A DNA stretch of 64,000 nucleotides from DATLGB01 sp037724045. Lineage in GTDB: Bacteria > Actinomycetota > Thermoleophilia > Solirubrobacterales > Solirubrobacteraceae. Below, piece by piece: positions 25,342-34,385 of this stretch. The translations under genes were made by a program, and so were the position numbers. Every line of letters starts with the position of its first letter. Position 1 is the stretch's first letter. The stretch covers positions 33,153-97,152 of the forward strand of contig JBBJOW010000005.1 of the NCBI GenBank assembly GCA_037724045.1. The letters run 5' to 3'. The notes under the pieces are model-generated. The model was not told where the DNA came from, did no database searches, and was given only the letters and a program-made list of their open reading frames with translations.

Positions 25342-26424
25342 TTGATCTCCGGTGCCGCCCCGGCCGCCGCGCCACGCCGTGCCCAGGCGGTGCGCGACCG
25401 CCTCGTCCGGATCGAGGCGGGGCCCGGTTACCGGGGCTACCGCCGGGTCCTCGATTGGTACCTGCGCCTCGACCCGTCGACCGACGACGTCAGCGACTAC
25501 TGGATCGAGGAGCTCGAGACCTTCGACTTCATGCTCGACGCCGGGCCCCTGGTCATCGACAAGCTGCGTCAGCACGCCTACCCGGTCACCGGCATCCGCG
25601 CCTACGACTACCGGACGAAGAAGTCCAGCGCCCGCGATCGGTTCGCCAACAAGCTGGCGACCCTCGTCGATCTGGGCGGACGCCAGCTGCTGGTGCCCGA
25701 ATCCCCGGTGCTCGGGGGCTTCGGCCACGAGATCGAGGGTGAGCTCTACAACGTCGACACGCTGAAGTACTATGAGGTCCTCATCGCGATGGACCGCGGC
25801 GGTGCGCTGAGCGTCATCCGCAACCGCTCGGAACGCAACTACGTCTGGGAGATCGGCGCCGGCTGGGGCGGCTTCCCGTACGTGTTGCACACGCTGCTGC
25901 CGAACACGACGTACGCCATCGTCGACCTGCCGGAGATGTTCCTGTACTCGGCGACCTTCCTGAGCGCGGCGTTCCCGGACGCGCGCATCACGCTGTGGGA
26001 CGGGCGTCCATTCACCCAGGCGGAATGGGAGACCTCGGATTTCGTGCTGATCCCCAACTACGCCCTGGAGGACATGCGACCGCCGCGGCTCGACCTCGCG
26101 GTGAACATGGTGTCGTTCCAGGAGATGACGCACGATCAGGTGACGACGTACGTCGACCACGCGCATGACCTCGGTGCCCCGTTCCTCGCTTCGCTGAACC
26201 GCGAGAAGGGCAACTACAACGAGCAGATCGAGAGTGTCACGAGCATCATCGACACGCGCTTCTTCGCGCGCGAGGTGCCGATTCTGCCGGTGAACTACAT
26301 GAAGATGCTCGATGCGCGCGAAGGCCGCATCGCGAAGGCCTCCAAGTCCAAGCCAGGTCTCGGTCGCGAACGTGATCCCAACGACTACCGGCACATCGTC
26401 GCGGCCCGCCGTTCGCTGACGTGA
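25342..26424 (+). CDS. Putative sugar O-methyltransferase
   Basis: A 360-residue enzyme resembling the putative sugar O-methyltransferase family found in glycan loci. NYVWEIGAGWGGFPYVL (about residues 170-186) is the SAM-binding motif, TTYAIVDLPEMFLYSATFL the second acidic strand, and LAVNMVSFQEMTHDQ a conserved post-motif. It would methylate a hexose or nonulosonate hydroxyl. Start is uncertain: TTG at 25342 or GTG at 25390. Its stop overlaps the GT2 start by four bases (GTGA), so it probably acts in the same pathway. Confidence 0.75.
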   Translation: MISGAAPAAAPRRAQAVRDRLVRIEAGPGYRGYRRVLDWYLRLDPSTDDVSDYWIEELETFDFMLDAGPLVIDKLRQHAYPVTGIRAYDYRTKKSSARDRFANKLATLVDLGGRQLLVPESPVLGGFGHEIEGELYNVDTLKYYEVLIAMDRGGALSVIRNRSERNYVWEIGAGWGGFPYVLHTLLPNTTYAIVDLPEMFLYSATFLSAAFPDARITLWDGRPFTQAEWETSDFVLIPNYALEDMRPPRLDLAVNMVSFQEMTHDQVTTYVDHAHDLGAPFLASLNREKGNYNEQIESVTSIIDTRFFAREVPILPVNYMKMLDAREGRIAKASKSKPGLGRERDPNDYRHIVAARRSLT

Positions 26425-27350
26425 GCGGTGCCGGCTACCGGGCGGTGTTCGGCCTTCCGCTCTACAACGCGCCGGAGCACCTCGCCGAGGCCCTGGACTC
26501 CCTGCTCGCACAGACGCGGACCGACTTCGCCGTCGTCCTGGTCGACGACAGCTCTGACGAGTCCGTCGCCACCATCGCCCGCCGGTACGCCGCCACCGAT
26601 TCGCGCGTGGTCTACGAGCGCAACGCCGAGCGGCTGGGGCTCACGCGCAACTGGCGGCGCGCCTTCGAGCGGGCGACGCAGGTTGCGCCCGACGCCGAGT
26701 TCTTCGCGTGGGGCAGCGACCACGACTGGTGGCATCCCCGCTGGTTGGAGGCGCTCACGGCGCAACTCGACGCGCATCCCGAGGCGGCGATGGCGTTTCC
26801 GATGAGCTCGCGCCTCGTCAGCGACAGCATCGACTGGCGCTCGCGACCGTGCCGGCGCCCCGCGTCGCTCGGAAGCACCGAGGGCGTCACGTCGAGCCGC
26901 GAACTGGCGCGAACGCTGCGCCGCAGCATCCACGCGGGCACCGCCGTTTACGGTCTCTACCGCACGGAAGCCGTTCGGCGGGCCGGTGCGTTCCGGCACG
27001 TCCTGCTGGCCGACCGGCTCGTGCTGGCCGAGATCGCGGAGCAGGGGCCGATCCTCGGGGTCGACGAGACGTTGTGGCTGCGCCGCGTCACCACCCCGTT
27101 CGACATGGGCCGCCAGCGCCGCGCCTGCTTCCCCGAGGGAGAGCCCTGGTACGCCGGCCTCGTCTGGTGGCTGCCGCACGCGGCGGCGATCGCCTGGTAC
27201 CAGGGCGCGCGCCGCCTGCGCCCGCGCGGGATCGCTGCGGGCGCCGCGTACGCGTGGGAGTGCGTGACCGGTGACCTCGAACGCCGGCTGGGCACCTCGG
27301 TCAAGCAGCTTCGACGCGCCTCGCGCGTGCGGACCGAACCGGGTCGCTGA
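26421..27350 (+). CDS. Glycosyltransferase family 2 protein
   Basis: A 309-residue GT-A glycosyltransferase. It begins with AVFGLPLYNAPEHLAEAL, followed by VVLVDDSSDESVA (the nucleotide-binding acidic strand), NAERLGLTRNWRRAF, and FFAWGSDHDWWHP, where a D-x-D-like DHD sits at the metal-binding position. No membrane segments are evident. It would transfer one sugar onto the growing chain in the cytoplasm. Coupled to the methyltransferase upstream and one base from the next gene (27352). Confidence 0.85.
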   Translation: MSGAGYRAVFGLPLYNAPEHLAEALDSLLAQTRTDFAVVLVDDSSDESVATIARRYAATDSRVVYERNAERLGLTRNWRRAFERATQVAPDAEFFAWGSDHDWWHPRWLEALTAQLDAHPEAAMAFPMSSRLVSDSIDWRSRPCRRPASLGSTEGVTSSRELARTLRRSIHAGTAVYGLYRTEAVRRAGAFRHVLLADRLVLAEIAEQGPILGVDETLWLRRVTTPFDMGRQRRACFPEGEPWYAGLVWWLPHAAAIAWYQGARRLRPRGIAAGAAYAWECVTGDLERRLGTSVKQLRRASRVRTEPGR

Positions 27351-27351
27351 C

Positions 27352-30300
27352 GTGCGGGTCCTGTTCGCGCTGATCACGCCAGGCTTCGGGAGACTCTTTC
27401 AGTCCACGCTGACGAGCATCGCCGAGCGGGGCCATGACCTCGACATCGTGTTCACGGCGTCGCTGCGCAAGGTCGAGTCGGGTGACACCTCGGTCTTCGA
27501 CGACCTGGTGTCGCGGTACCCGAACGTCACGTGGCGTGCGGTGCCGATCGAGGGACACGAGTGGGAGAACTTCGCCTCCAGCGTCCGGCACGCACTGGAC
27601 TGGATGCGCTACCTGGATCCGATCTACGCCGACGCCTTCGCGCTGCGCGCCCGAGCGGAGGCACGCGTGCCTCCGCTTCTGCGAAGGGCGGTGCTCCGTG
27701 CCGACCCCGCTGGCCGGGCGCGCATTGGCGAGGCACTGCTTCGGATGGAGCGAGCGCTGCCAGTCCCGCGTACCTACGAGCGGCTGCTCGCCCAGGCGCA
27801 GCCGGACCTGGTCGCCGTCACGCCGATGGTCGACATGGGCTCCACCCAGGTCGACCTGGTGCGCGCCGCCCGACAGCGCGGCATCCCCACCGTCCTGCCG
27901 GTCGCCAGCTGGGACAATCTCACCAACAAGGGCGTCATCCGGGAGGCTCCCGACCGGACGTTCGTCTGGAACGGCGCGCAGGCGGACGAGGCGGTCGAGC
28001 TGCACGGCCTCGCGCGCGAGTCGGTCGTGGTCACCGGTGCGCACAGCTACGACCACTGGTTCGTGCGAGAGCCGAGCACGACACGGCGGGTGTTCTGCGA
28101 GCAGGTCGGGCTTCCTGCGGATCGGCCCTACGTGCTCTGGCTCGGCTCGTCGTACTTCATCGCTCCCGACGAGATCCGCGTCATCCGCAACTGGCTCGCC
28201 GCCCTGCGCGCCGCCGGCGGTCCGCTGGCCGACGTGGGCGTGCTCGTTCGCCCGCACCCGTCCAACGGGCAGCCGTGGCGGGAGTTGGACGCGTTCGCAC
28301 ACACCGTGGTCTGGCCACGGGCGGGCGCCGCTCCCCTCAGCGAGGGGGCCAAAGCCGACTTCTACGACTCGATCCACCACAGCGTGGGTGTCGTCGGCAT
28401 CAACACCAGCGCGCAGATCGAAACGGCGATCATCGGTCGCCCGGTCCTCACGTTCCTGGCGGACGAGGTCGCGGACGGGCAGACGGGGACCCTGCACTTC
28501 GATCATCTGCGCCAGGCTGGCGGGGAGGGGCTGCTGCACGTCGCAGACACGCTCGCCGACCACCTCGACGAGCTGCGCCGGGTCGTCGCGGCCGAAGGCG
28601 AGCCCGAACGACGAAGCGCGTTCCTGGAGGCGTTCGTCCGCCCGTACGGGCTCGAGCAACCCGCGACGCCTCGTTTCGTGGACGCCCTCGAGGAGCTAGC
28701 GCGCAGCTTTCTGGACCCGGTCGCAGAGCGCCGCTCCGACCTGGCGCTGCGGGCGCTGCTCGGGCCGATCGTGCGCGCCGGCGCCCGGCCGCTTGCGCAG
28801 CTGCAGGCGTTCGGCGTCGGCGTCGAGCGAGGCACCAAGCGCGCCCGCCGACTGGACCGGTCGCGCAAGCGCATCCTGTTCGTGCTCGACCAGCCCGGGC
28901 TACTCATGCACTTCGACGAGACGGTGCGCGCACTGGCGTCCCGCGGACACGACGTCCAGCTCGCCTTCGGGCGCGACAAGTGGCCGGAGGGACTCGGGGC
29001 ACTGGAGGGATTCGAGGGCCCCGGAAGGATCCTCATCCAGGAGGGGCTCCCCGTCCGGCGAGACGTCTACACGCGATACGCCGAACGCCTGCGCGCGTTG
29101 ACCGACTACGTCCACTACCTCCAGCCGCAGCTCTACGAGGCGCACTGGTCGCGCGGCAAGAAGCGCACGGGCCGGATGCCGGCGCTCGCCGCCCCGCTGC
29201 GCAAGCGCGACGAGCTGCCGCCGGCGGTCGCGGCCATGGCGCTGCGTGCTCTGGCGCGTCTGGAGCGCGCCCTCCCCTCAGACCCGGTGATCGACCGCTT
29301 CATCGCCCAGCGCGATCCCGACGCCGTCGTCGTCTCACCGCTCGTCCTCGCCAACGCCTATCAGACCGACGTGATCAAGAGCGCGCAACGCGTCGGCCGC
29401 CCCGCGATGCTCGCCGTCGCGAGCTGGGACAACCTCTCCTCCAAGGGGCGGATCCGGATCACCCCGGAGCGCATCTCGGTCTGGAACTCGGTCCAGGCGG
29501 CAGAAGCGGCCGACTATCACCAACTGCCGCCGGAGCTGCTCGACGTCACCGGGGCCCAGCCCTTCGACCGCTGGTTCGACCGTGAGCCGTCGACCAGCCG
29601 GGCGGACTTCTGCGCGCGCCACGACCTCGATCCAGACCTGCAGTACCTGCTCTTCGTCGGTTCGACGCGTCAGGGCTACGACATGGATGCGGAGCGTCGC
29701 TACGCCTTCGATCTCGTCCGCGCGCTGCGGGAGTCCGACGATGAGCGGGTCCGGGGGATCAGCGTCCTCGTCCGGCCGCACCCGACCGACTTCGACCGCT
29801 GGGCCGCGGCCGACCTCTCCGCGCTGACGCCGATGAAGGTCGCCCAGCGCGACAACCCGCTCCCGGTCCTATCCGACGACCGCAGCGAGTACTACGACAC
29901 CCTCTACCACGCGGCCGCGGTCGTCGGGCTCAACAGCTCGTCGATGATCGAGGCGGCGATCGTCGGCCGCCCAGTGCACACGGTCAGCCTGCCGGAATGG
30001 CATGACATGCAGCACGGGCTGCTGCACTTCCGCTACCTGCTCGCCGAGAACGGCGGCTTCCTGCGGGAGGCGCGCACGTTCCGCGAGCACGTCGAGCTGC
30101 TCGGTGAGGATCTGCGCGACCCGGCACCGACGCTAGAGCGCAACCGGCGATTCGTCGCCGCCTTCATCCGCCCGCATGGGCCTGAGGTCTCCGCGACCGA
30201 CACGCTCGCGGACGCCATCGAGCGTCTCGCGACGGAGAGCGCCACAACCACCGGGCCCGATCGCGATGCGCTGGACCGTGCGGCCGGGGCGGTTGTCGTC

Positions 30301-30735
30301 GCCGGTGTGGCGAGCGATCGCCTCGCACTGCTGGCGCTGCGTCGCGCCGACCGCGCGCTCACCCGCGTGAGTGACGCTCTGCACCTGCGCGCTCAGCGCG
30401 CCCGGGCCGCGCAGGAGGGAAGCACCGGTCCGCACGCGGCGGCAGCGCGCGTGCAGCGCGCCGTTCTCGTGAGAGCGGCGCGGGTCGGCGATCGGACGAC
30501 CCGAGCGAGTCGAGCGCAGATCAAGGCCCGCGGCGACCGGCCGGACGACGCGGCCAAGAAGTTCAAGAAGTCCAAGCCCGAGAAGGCCCCGAAGGCCGTC
30601 AAGTCTCGGCTGTTCCCCGGCTCCAGCGAGCTCGTCGTCGCACTGGTCGGCCGCGAGCCCGACGCCAACGGCGCGGTGAGGGCAGAGCCGTCGCCGGCGA
30701 GCGAGCCCGGCGACGGGCTCATCCTGACGGGATAG
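27352..30735 (+). CDS. Tandem 'SWDN' GT-B-like glycosyltransferase with basic tail
   Basis: A 1127-residue protein with two SWDN domains (roughly residues 1-480 and 500-960). Half 1: VASWDNLTNKGVIR, VVTGAHSYDHWF, RPHPSNGQPW, GINTSAQIETAIIGRP. Half 2: VASWDNLSSKGRIR, VTGAQPFDRWF, RPHP, GLNSSSMIEAAIVGRP. The last ~170 residues have no domain and become lysine/alanine-rich (AKKFKKSKPEKAPKAVK), which may bind membrane or nucleic acid. The architecture matches the protein at 18541, so the two tandem enzymes may build alternating linkages. The GTG at 27352 follows the GT2 stop; the last 17 bases overlap the convergent gene. Confidence 0.7.
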   Translation: MRVLFALITPGFGRLFQSTLTSIAERGHDLDIVFTASLRKVESGDTSVFDDLVSRYPNVTWRAVPIEGHEWENFASSVRHALDWMRYLDPIYADAFALRARAEARVPPLLRRAVLRADPAGRARIGEALLRMERALPVPRTYERLLAQAQPDLVAVTPMVDMGSTQVDLVRAARQRGIPTVLPVASWDNLTNKGVIREAPDRTFVWNGAQADEAVELHGLARESVVVTGAHSYDHWFVREPSTTRRVFCEQVGLPADRPYVLWLGSSYFIAPDEIRVIRNWLAALRAAGGPLADVGVLVRPHPSNGQPWRELDAFAHTVVWPRAGAAPLSEGAKADFYDSIHHSVGVVGINTSAQIETAIIGRPVLTFLADEVADGQTGTLHFDHLRQAGGEGLLHVADTLADHLDELRRVVAAEGEPERRSAFLEAFVRPYGLEQPATPRFVDALEELARSFLDPVAERRSDLALRALLGPIVRAGARPLAQLQAFGVGVERGTKRARRLDRSRKRILFVLDQPGLLMHFDETVRALASRGHDVQLAFGRDKWPEGLGALEGFEGPGRILIQEGLPVRRDVYTRYAERLRALTDYVHYLQPQLYEAHWSRGKKRTGRMPALAAPLRKRDELPPAVAAMALRALARLERALPSDPVIDRFIAQRDPDAVVVSPLVLANAYQTDVIKSAQRVGRPAMLAVASWDNLSSKGRIRITPERISVWNSVQAAEAADYHQLPPELLDVTGAQPFDRWFDREPSTSRADFCARHDLDPDLQYLLFVGSTRQGYDMDAERRYAFDLVRALRESDDERVRGISVLVRPHPTDFDRWAAADLSALTPMKVAQRDNPLPVLSDDRSEYYDTLYHAAAVVGLNSSSMIEAAIVGRPVHTVSLPEWHDMQHGLLHFRYLLAENGGFLREARTFREHVELLGEDLRDPAPTLERNRRFVAAFIRPHGPEVSATDTLADAIERLATESATTTGPDRDALDRAAGAVVVAGVASDRLALLALRRADRALTRVSDALHLRAQRARAAQEGSTGPHAAAARVQRAVLVRAARVGDRTTRASRAQIKARGDRPDDAAKKFKKSKPEKAPKAVKSRLFPGSSELVVALVGREPDANGAVRAEPSPASEPGDGLILTG

Positions 30736-33280
30736 GCACGGCAGCGCCGAGTGCTCCGAGGTCGAGCCCGCCGTCGCGAACGAGCTCGGCCGGAAGCTGG
30801 CTCGGGCTCAGCGCGTGCAGAGGCGCGACGCCCGCCGACAGCTCCGCGAGGCGGGTCAGCACCGCGTAGTCGTTGAGGTCGACGCTGCCCAGCCCGTCCG
30901 CGAACGCGAGCGTCGGCACGCCGTGCAGCGCGGCGAGCACAGCGCGGCCGTCGTACGCGCCGACGTACGCGCGGGCGGAGCGCACGGCCGTCAGTTCGGC
31001 GTCGTATCCGGCGACGCTGGTCAGCCGCTCGGCGACGCCTTCGAGCTCCGGTCGGTGCACGAGGGCCGCATCCGCGTCCGCAAGCACGACCGGACCCTGG
31101 TCGGCAAGCGCCAGCACGAGCTCGACGGTCAGGTCGTCGTCGAGCCTGCCCGCTGCGAAGGCCGCCGACGATCGCGGGGCGAGCACGGTGTGATCGCCGG
31201 GGTCGGCGGCCAGTGCGACGTGCTGCACCCCGGGACCTTTGATGGCCGTCGCCGTCGCCGTCAGCGCCGCCGCGAACGACGCCGGACCGTCGCGCAGCAG
31301 GCGCCGCCGCGCGCTCTCATAGAGACCGGGGTGCACGAGGTCGACCAACTGGACATCCAGACGCGACCGGATCGCCTGCAGCAGCATCCCGTCGAACGTG
31401 TCGGGACCGCGCCGCTCCCGGCCGGAGGCCGGCGGGAGCTCGAATCCGAGCGCCCGCAGCTCGACCCGCTCGAGGGTGTCGGGAAGCCAGTCGCCGTCGA
31501 CCGATCGGGTGACGGCCACGGCACGGTCGGCGAGCTCGGGCATCCTCTGAAGCGTCCAACGGACCATGGGCGCCCACCAGAGCAACTCGAAGCCGAGATC
31601 GGCTAGGCACGGGGCGAACACGATCGGCGTGTCACGCTCCGCGAGGACTGCGAGCTGACCGGCGAGCCATTCGACATGCTCCTCGAGCGTCGCGACCTCC
31701 ACCGAACCGGGAGGCGCAGCGTCGCTCGACGCGGTCTTCGACGCGGTCTCGACCGGCAGTCGGATCGGTGCAGCCGGCCGGCGCGCGCGCTTGCGGATGC
31801 GGTCTGCCGCGAGCCGGACGCGGATGGCGCCGGTGGCTCCCGCGGTCATCGCGCGGCCCGTCGTGGTGCGCTCCGGCAGCGCCGGGGGAGGGGGCGCGGC
31901 CGCGAGTTGCTCGACGGCCTCGACCAGCCGGGGCGACGCCGCCACGTCGAGCCCGTGCGGCCGGACGAAGGACCGGACGAACGTCTCGGCGCTCCGGCCC
32001 GCCCTCCCGTCGCGCGACATCGCCGCCAGCATCTGCTCGGCGTGCTCGTCCCAGCTCTCCGCGACGTTCACGACGCCGCCGTTGGCCGCCCGCAGATGGT
32101 CGAAGTGCTTGAGGCCCGCCTGCGTCTCCTGGAAGCGCTTGGTGAGCACCGTGAGCGTCGGCCGGCCGACGATCGCCGCCTCGATGAAGGCGCTCGTGTT
32201 GATGCCGACGACGCCGACGCTGTGGAACATCGAGTCGAAGTAGGTCTGGCGCGAGCCGGCGTCCGTGGGGTCGGTCCCCACGGGCGGATGGATCGTCGCG
32301 CCCTCGAGCCGGGTGATCTGCTGCTGGACGTCGCGGGTCCCGAGCGCGACGGTCGGGTGCGGGCGGACGAGCACCTGCAGGCGCTCGAGCGCCTCGTCAT
32401 AGCCGCGCACGCGACCCACCCACTCGAGCAGGTGCGATCCTTCGTCGCTGGCGATGAAGCCCGAGGAGCACGCGTACATGACGTACGGGCGGTCAGGGTC
32501 CAGGCCGGCTTGCGCGCAGAAGGCGGCCCTGTCGGTCGGCCGCCATTGGAACCAGTGGTCGTAGGCCACCGCGCCGGTGACGGTGACGCGGTCAGGCGGT
32601 ATGCCGTGGATCTCGATCGCCTCGACGCGTTGCGCGTCGTTCCAGACGGTGACGAGGTTGGGAAGCTCTCGGATGAACCCCTTCATCGTCAGGTTGTCCC
32701 AGCTCGCGACCGGTAGGACGGTCGGGATGCCGAGGGCCCGGGCGGCGCGGATGTACTCGGTCTGCGGCGAGCCGATCTCGACCAGCGGGGTGACCAGCAC
32801 GACGTCCGGTCGCTCGTCGCGCAGCACGCGCTCGATGCGAGCGGAGACCGGGACGCCCTCCTCGAGCGCCGCGAACGTCCGCCGCATCCCGGCTCGGACG
32901 ACGGCCTGCCGGCCGACCTTCGTCGTGGTCAGCTTGCGGGCCACCGCCGGCACCTGCCGGCCCGCGCGCCGGCTGAGCCGCCGGGAGTATCCGAGCGCCG
33001 GGTCGGTGAGGCGCAGGTAGTCGAGGGCGGCCCGCGCGCGAACGCCCACCTCCGCCGGCTCGTGCTTGAGTCGCAGCGGCGACGACACGACCGACAGGCC
33101 CGGGAGCTCGACCGCCATGCGATCCAGGAGCGCCCCGACGTCGGGCACGTCGGGCTTCTCGGAGCGATCGAGGTTCACGACGACCTCGTGCCCGCGTTCG
33201 GCGAACGCCCGGAGAGAGGCCTCGAAGTTTCTTGCGTGCCCCGGATGGGCCATGCAGAACAGGACCTTCACTGCGCTCAC
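30719..33280 (-). CDS. 'SWDN' glycosyltransferase fused to divergent 'GFELLYWIPF' domain
   Basis: An 853-residue two-enzyme fusion. Residues 1-~450 are an SWDN domain (VKVLFCMAHPGHARNFEA; VASWDNLTMKGFIR; VTGAVAYDHWF; RPHP; GINTSAFIEAAIVGRP). Residues about 550-853 are a divergent GFELLYWIPF domain: APCLADLGFELLWWAPMVRW, then VHPGLYESARR and YVGAYDGRAVLAALHGVP. It is the one protein joining the two expanded families, which suggests they act in sequence on the same chain. Downstream partner of the ABC permease: its GTG start at 33280 lies directly after the permease stop. Confidence 0.7.
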   Translation of the reverse strand: MSAVKVLFCMAHPGHARNFEASLRAFAERGHEVVVNLDRSEKPDVPDVGALLDRMAVELPGLSVVSSPLRLKHEPAEVGVRARAALDYLRLTDPALGYSRRLSRRAGRQVPAVARKLTTTKVGRQAVVRAGMRRTFAALEEGVPVSARIERVLRDERPDVVLVTPLVEIGSPQTEYIRAARALGIPTVLPVASWDNLTMKGFIRELPNLVTVWNDAQRVEAIEIHGIPPDRVTVTGAVAYDHWFQWRPTDRAAFCAQAGLDPDRPYVMYACSSGFIASDEGSHLLEWVGRVRGYDEALERLQVLVRPHPTVALGTRDVQQQITRLEGATIHPPVGTDPTDAGSRQTYFDSMFHSVGVVGINTSAFIEAAIVGRPTLTVLTKRFQETQAGLKHFDHLRAANGGVVNVAESWDEHAEQMLAAMSRDGRAGRSAETFVRSFVRPHGLDVAASPRLVEAVEQLAAAPPPPALPERTTTGRAMTAGATGAIRVRLAADRIRKRARRPAAPIRLPVETASKTASSDAAPPGSVEVATLEEHVEWLAGQLAVLAERDTPIVFAPCLADLGFELLWWAPMVRWTLQRMPELADRAVAVTRSVDGDWLPDTLERVELRALGFELPPASGRERRGPDTFDGMLLQAIRSRLDVQLVDLVHPGLYESARRRLLRDGPASFAAALTATATAIKGPGVQHVALAADPGDHTVLAPRSSAAFAAGRLDDDLTVELVLALADQGPVVLADADAALVHRPELEGVAERLTSVAGYDAELTAVRSARAYVGAYDGRAVLAALHGVPTLAFADGLGSVDLNDYAVLTRLAELSAGVAPLHALSPSQLPAELVRDGGLDLGALGAAVPIPSG

Positions 33281-33281
33281 C

Positions 33282-34142
33282 CTACAAGTTGTCGACCGCC
33301 ATGCTCTCGGATTTCAGGAAGAACAGCGTCCCTCCGATCACCGTCACGAGGAGGAAGATGCCGGTGCTCACGAAGGCCAGCGACTCGAGTTCCCCGACCC
33401 CGAAGACGCCGCGCTTGACCATCTCGATGGGCGCGGTGAGCGGGTTGAGCAAGACGGCGGTGCGCAGGCCGTCGGGCACCTGACTGAGCGGGTACACGAC
33501 CGGCGTCGCGTACTGCCAGAACCCGAGGACGTAGTTCAGCGAGAAGCGGACGTCGCGGTAGTGCGTCGCGTAGACCGAGGTGAACAGCCCGATGCCCACG
33601 GCGGTGGTGAGCAGGAGCAGCAGACCACCGAGGGCGAGGAGCGTGTCGGGACCCAGGACCAGGTACGTGGTGCTGTCGGCGATCAGGTACCCGGCGACCG
33701 CGAGCACCCCGAGGCCGAGGTAGATGAGGTAGTCGAGCCCGCTGGGGATGATGGACGCGCAGACGACCGCCAGCCGGGGGACGTAGGCGCGCTTGAGGAC
33801 CGATCGGTTGATCTCCAGCGAGCGGGTCGCCCAGTAGGCGGTGCTGCCGAACAGCTGCCAGCCGCCCAGCACCACGATGATGTACAGCAGGTAGGGAACG
33901 CCTTCGGACCCGAGCCCCAGCACACCGCCGAAGATGAACAGCCGGGACGCAATGTCCAGGATGGGCCGCAGCGGGATCCAGATCCAACCGAGCAGCGTGC
34001 GCGCGTAGCGCTTCTCGACCATCTCCCGGCCGAAGAAGCCGATCAGCGACCGCCGCTCGCGCAACTCGCGCAGACGCGCCCTGGCGCCGGCGCGCCGCGG
34101 ACGCACGATCAGGACTTCCGCGGCGTCCGTCACGGACTTCAC
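33282..34142 (-). CDS. Wzm/TagG-type polysaccharide ABC permease
   Basis: A 286-residue ABC-2 membrane protein with an amphipathic N-terminus (REMVEKRYARTLLGWIWIPLRP, typical of the gate helix in O-antigen and teichoic acid exporters) and six predicted membrane segments: for example FIFGGVLGLG, LLYIIVVLGGWQLF, LDYLIYLGLGVLAVAGYLI, LLLLLTTAVGIGLF, VVYPLSQVP and FLLVTVIGGTLFFL. It would export a finished, lipid-linked glycan. The matching ATPase is 16 kb away at 16265. First gene of a two-gene minus-strand operon with 30719. Confidence 0.85.
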   Translation of the reverse strand: MKSVTDAAEVLIVRPRRAGARARLRELRERRSLIGFFGREMVEKRYARTLLGWIWIPLRPILDIASRLFIFGGVLGLGSEGVPYLLYIIVVLGGWQLFGSTAYWATRSLEINRSVLKRAYVPRLAVVCASIIPSGLDYLIYLGLGVLAVAGYLIADSTTYLVLGPDTLLALGGLLLLLTTAVGIGLFTSVYATHYRDVRFSLNYVLGFWQYATPVVYPLSQVPDGLRTAVLLNPLTAPIEMVKRGVFGVGELESLAFVSTGIFLLVTVIGGTLFFLKSESMAVDNL

Positions 34143-34174
34143 GATACCGCGGGCCCGTCCGACCGCCCTTGAGT

Positions 34175-34180
34175 TACATT
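34175..34180 (+). promoter_or_regulatory. Candidate -10 element
   Basis: TACATT, seven bases before the GTG at 34187, fits the leaderless pattern seen elsewhere in the window. Confidence 0.25.
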
Positions 34181-34186
34181 GGCCGC

Positions 34187-34384
34187 GTGAGCCACGAGGA
34201 CGAGGACGAGGACCACCGCGAGACTCACGCCGAACAAGCGGAGACGCTGCTGCGACGTGCCCGGCGGCTCGTCAAGGCCAACGCCGGCGAGCCGACGGCG
34301 GAGGCTGCGTATCTCGTCCAGGTCGCGCAGGTGCACGCCACGCTGGCGCTCGACGAGGCCAAGCGCGACGCCAGCGCCGGCTGA
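34187..34384 (+). CDS. Small acidic protein, unknown
   Basis: A 65-residue protein with a very acidic start (VSHEDEDEDHRETHAEQ) and a helical remainder (LLRRARRLVKANAGEPTAE). No family recognised. The GTG at 34187 is preferred to a TTG at 34169 because of the -10-like hexamer just upstream. It ends one base before the next gene and is probably co-transcribed with that methyltransferase. Confidence 0.5.
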   Translation: MSHEDEDEDHRETHAEQAETLLRRARRLVKANAGEPTAEAAYLVQVAQVHATLALDEAKRDASAG

Positions 34385-34385
34385 C

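Noticed and set aside
33066..34172. Plus-strand frame opposite the ABC permease
   Set aside because: Highly charged Glu/Asp/Gln-rich shadow of a membrane-protein gene; permease motifs on the minus strand are convincing.
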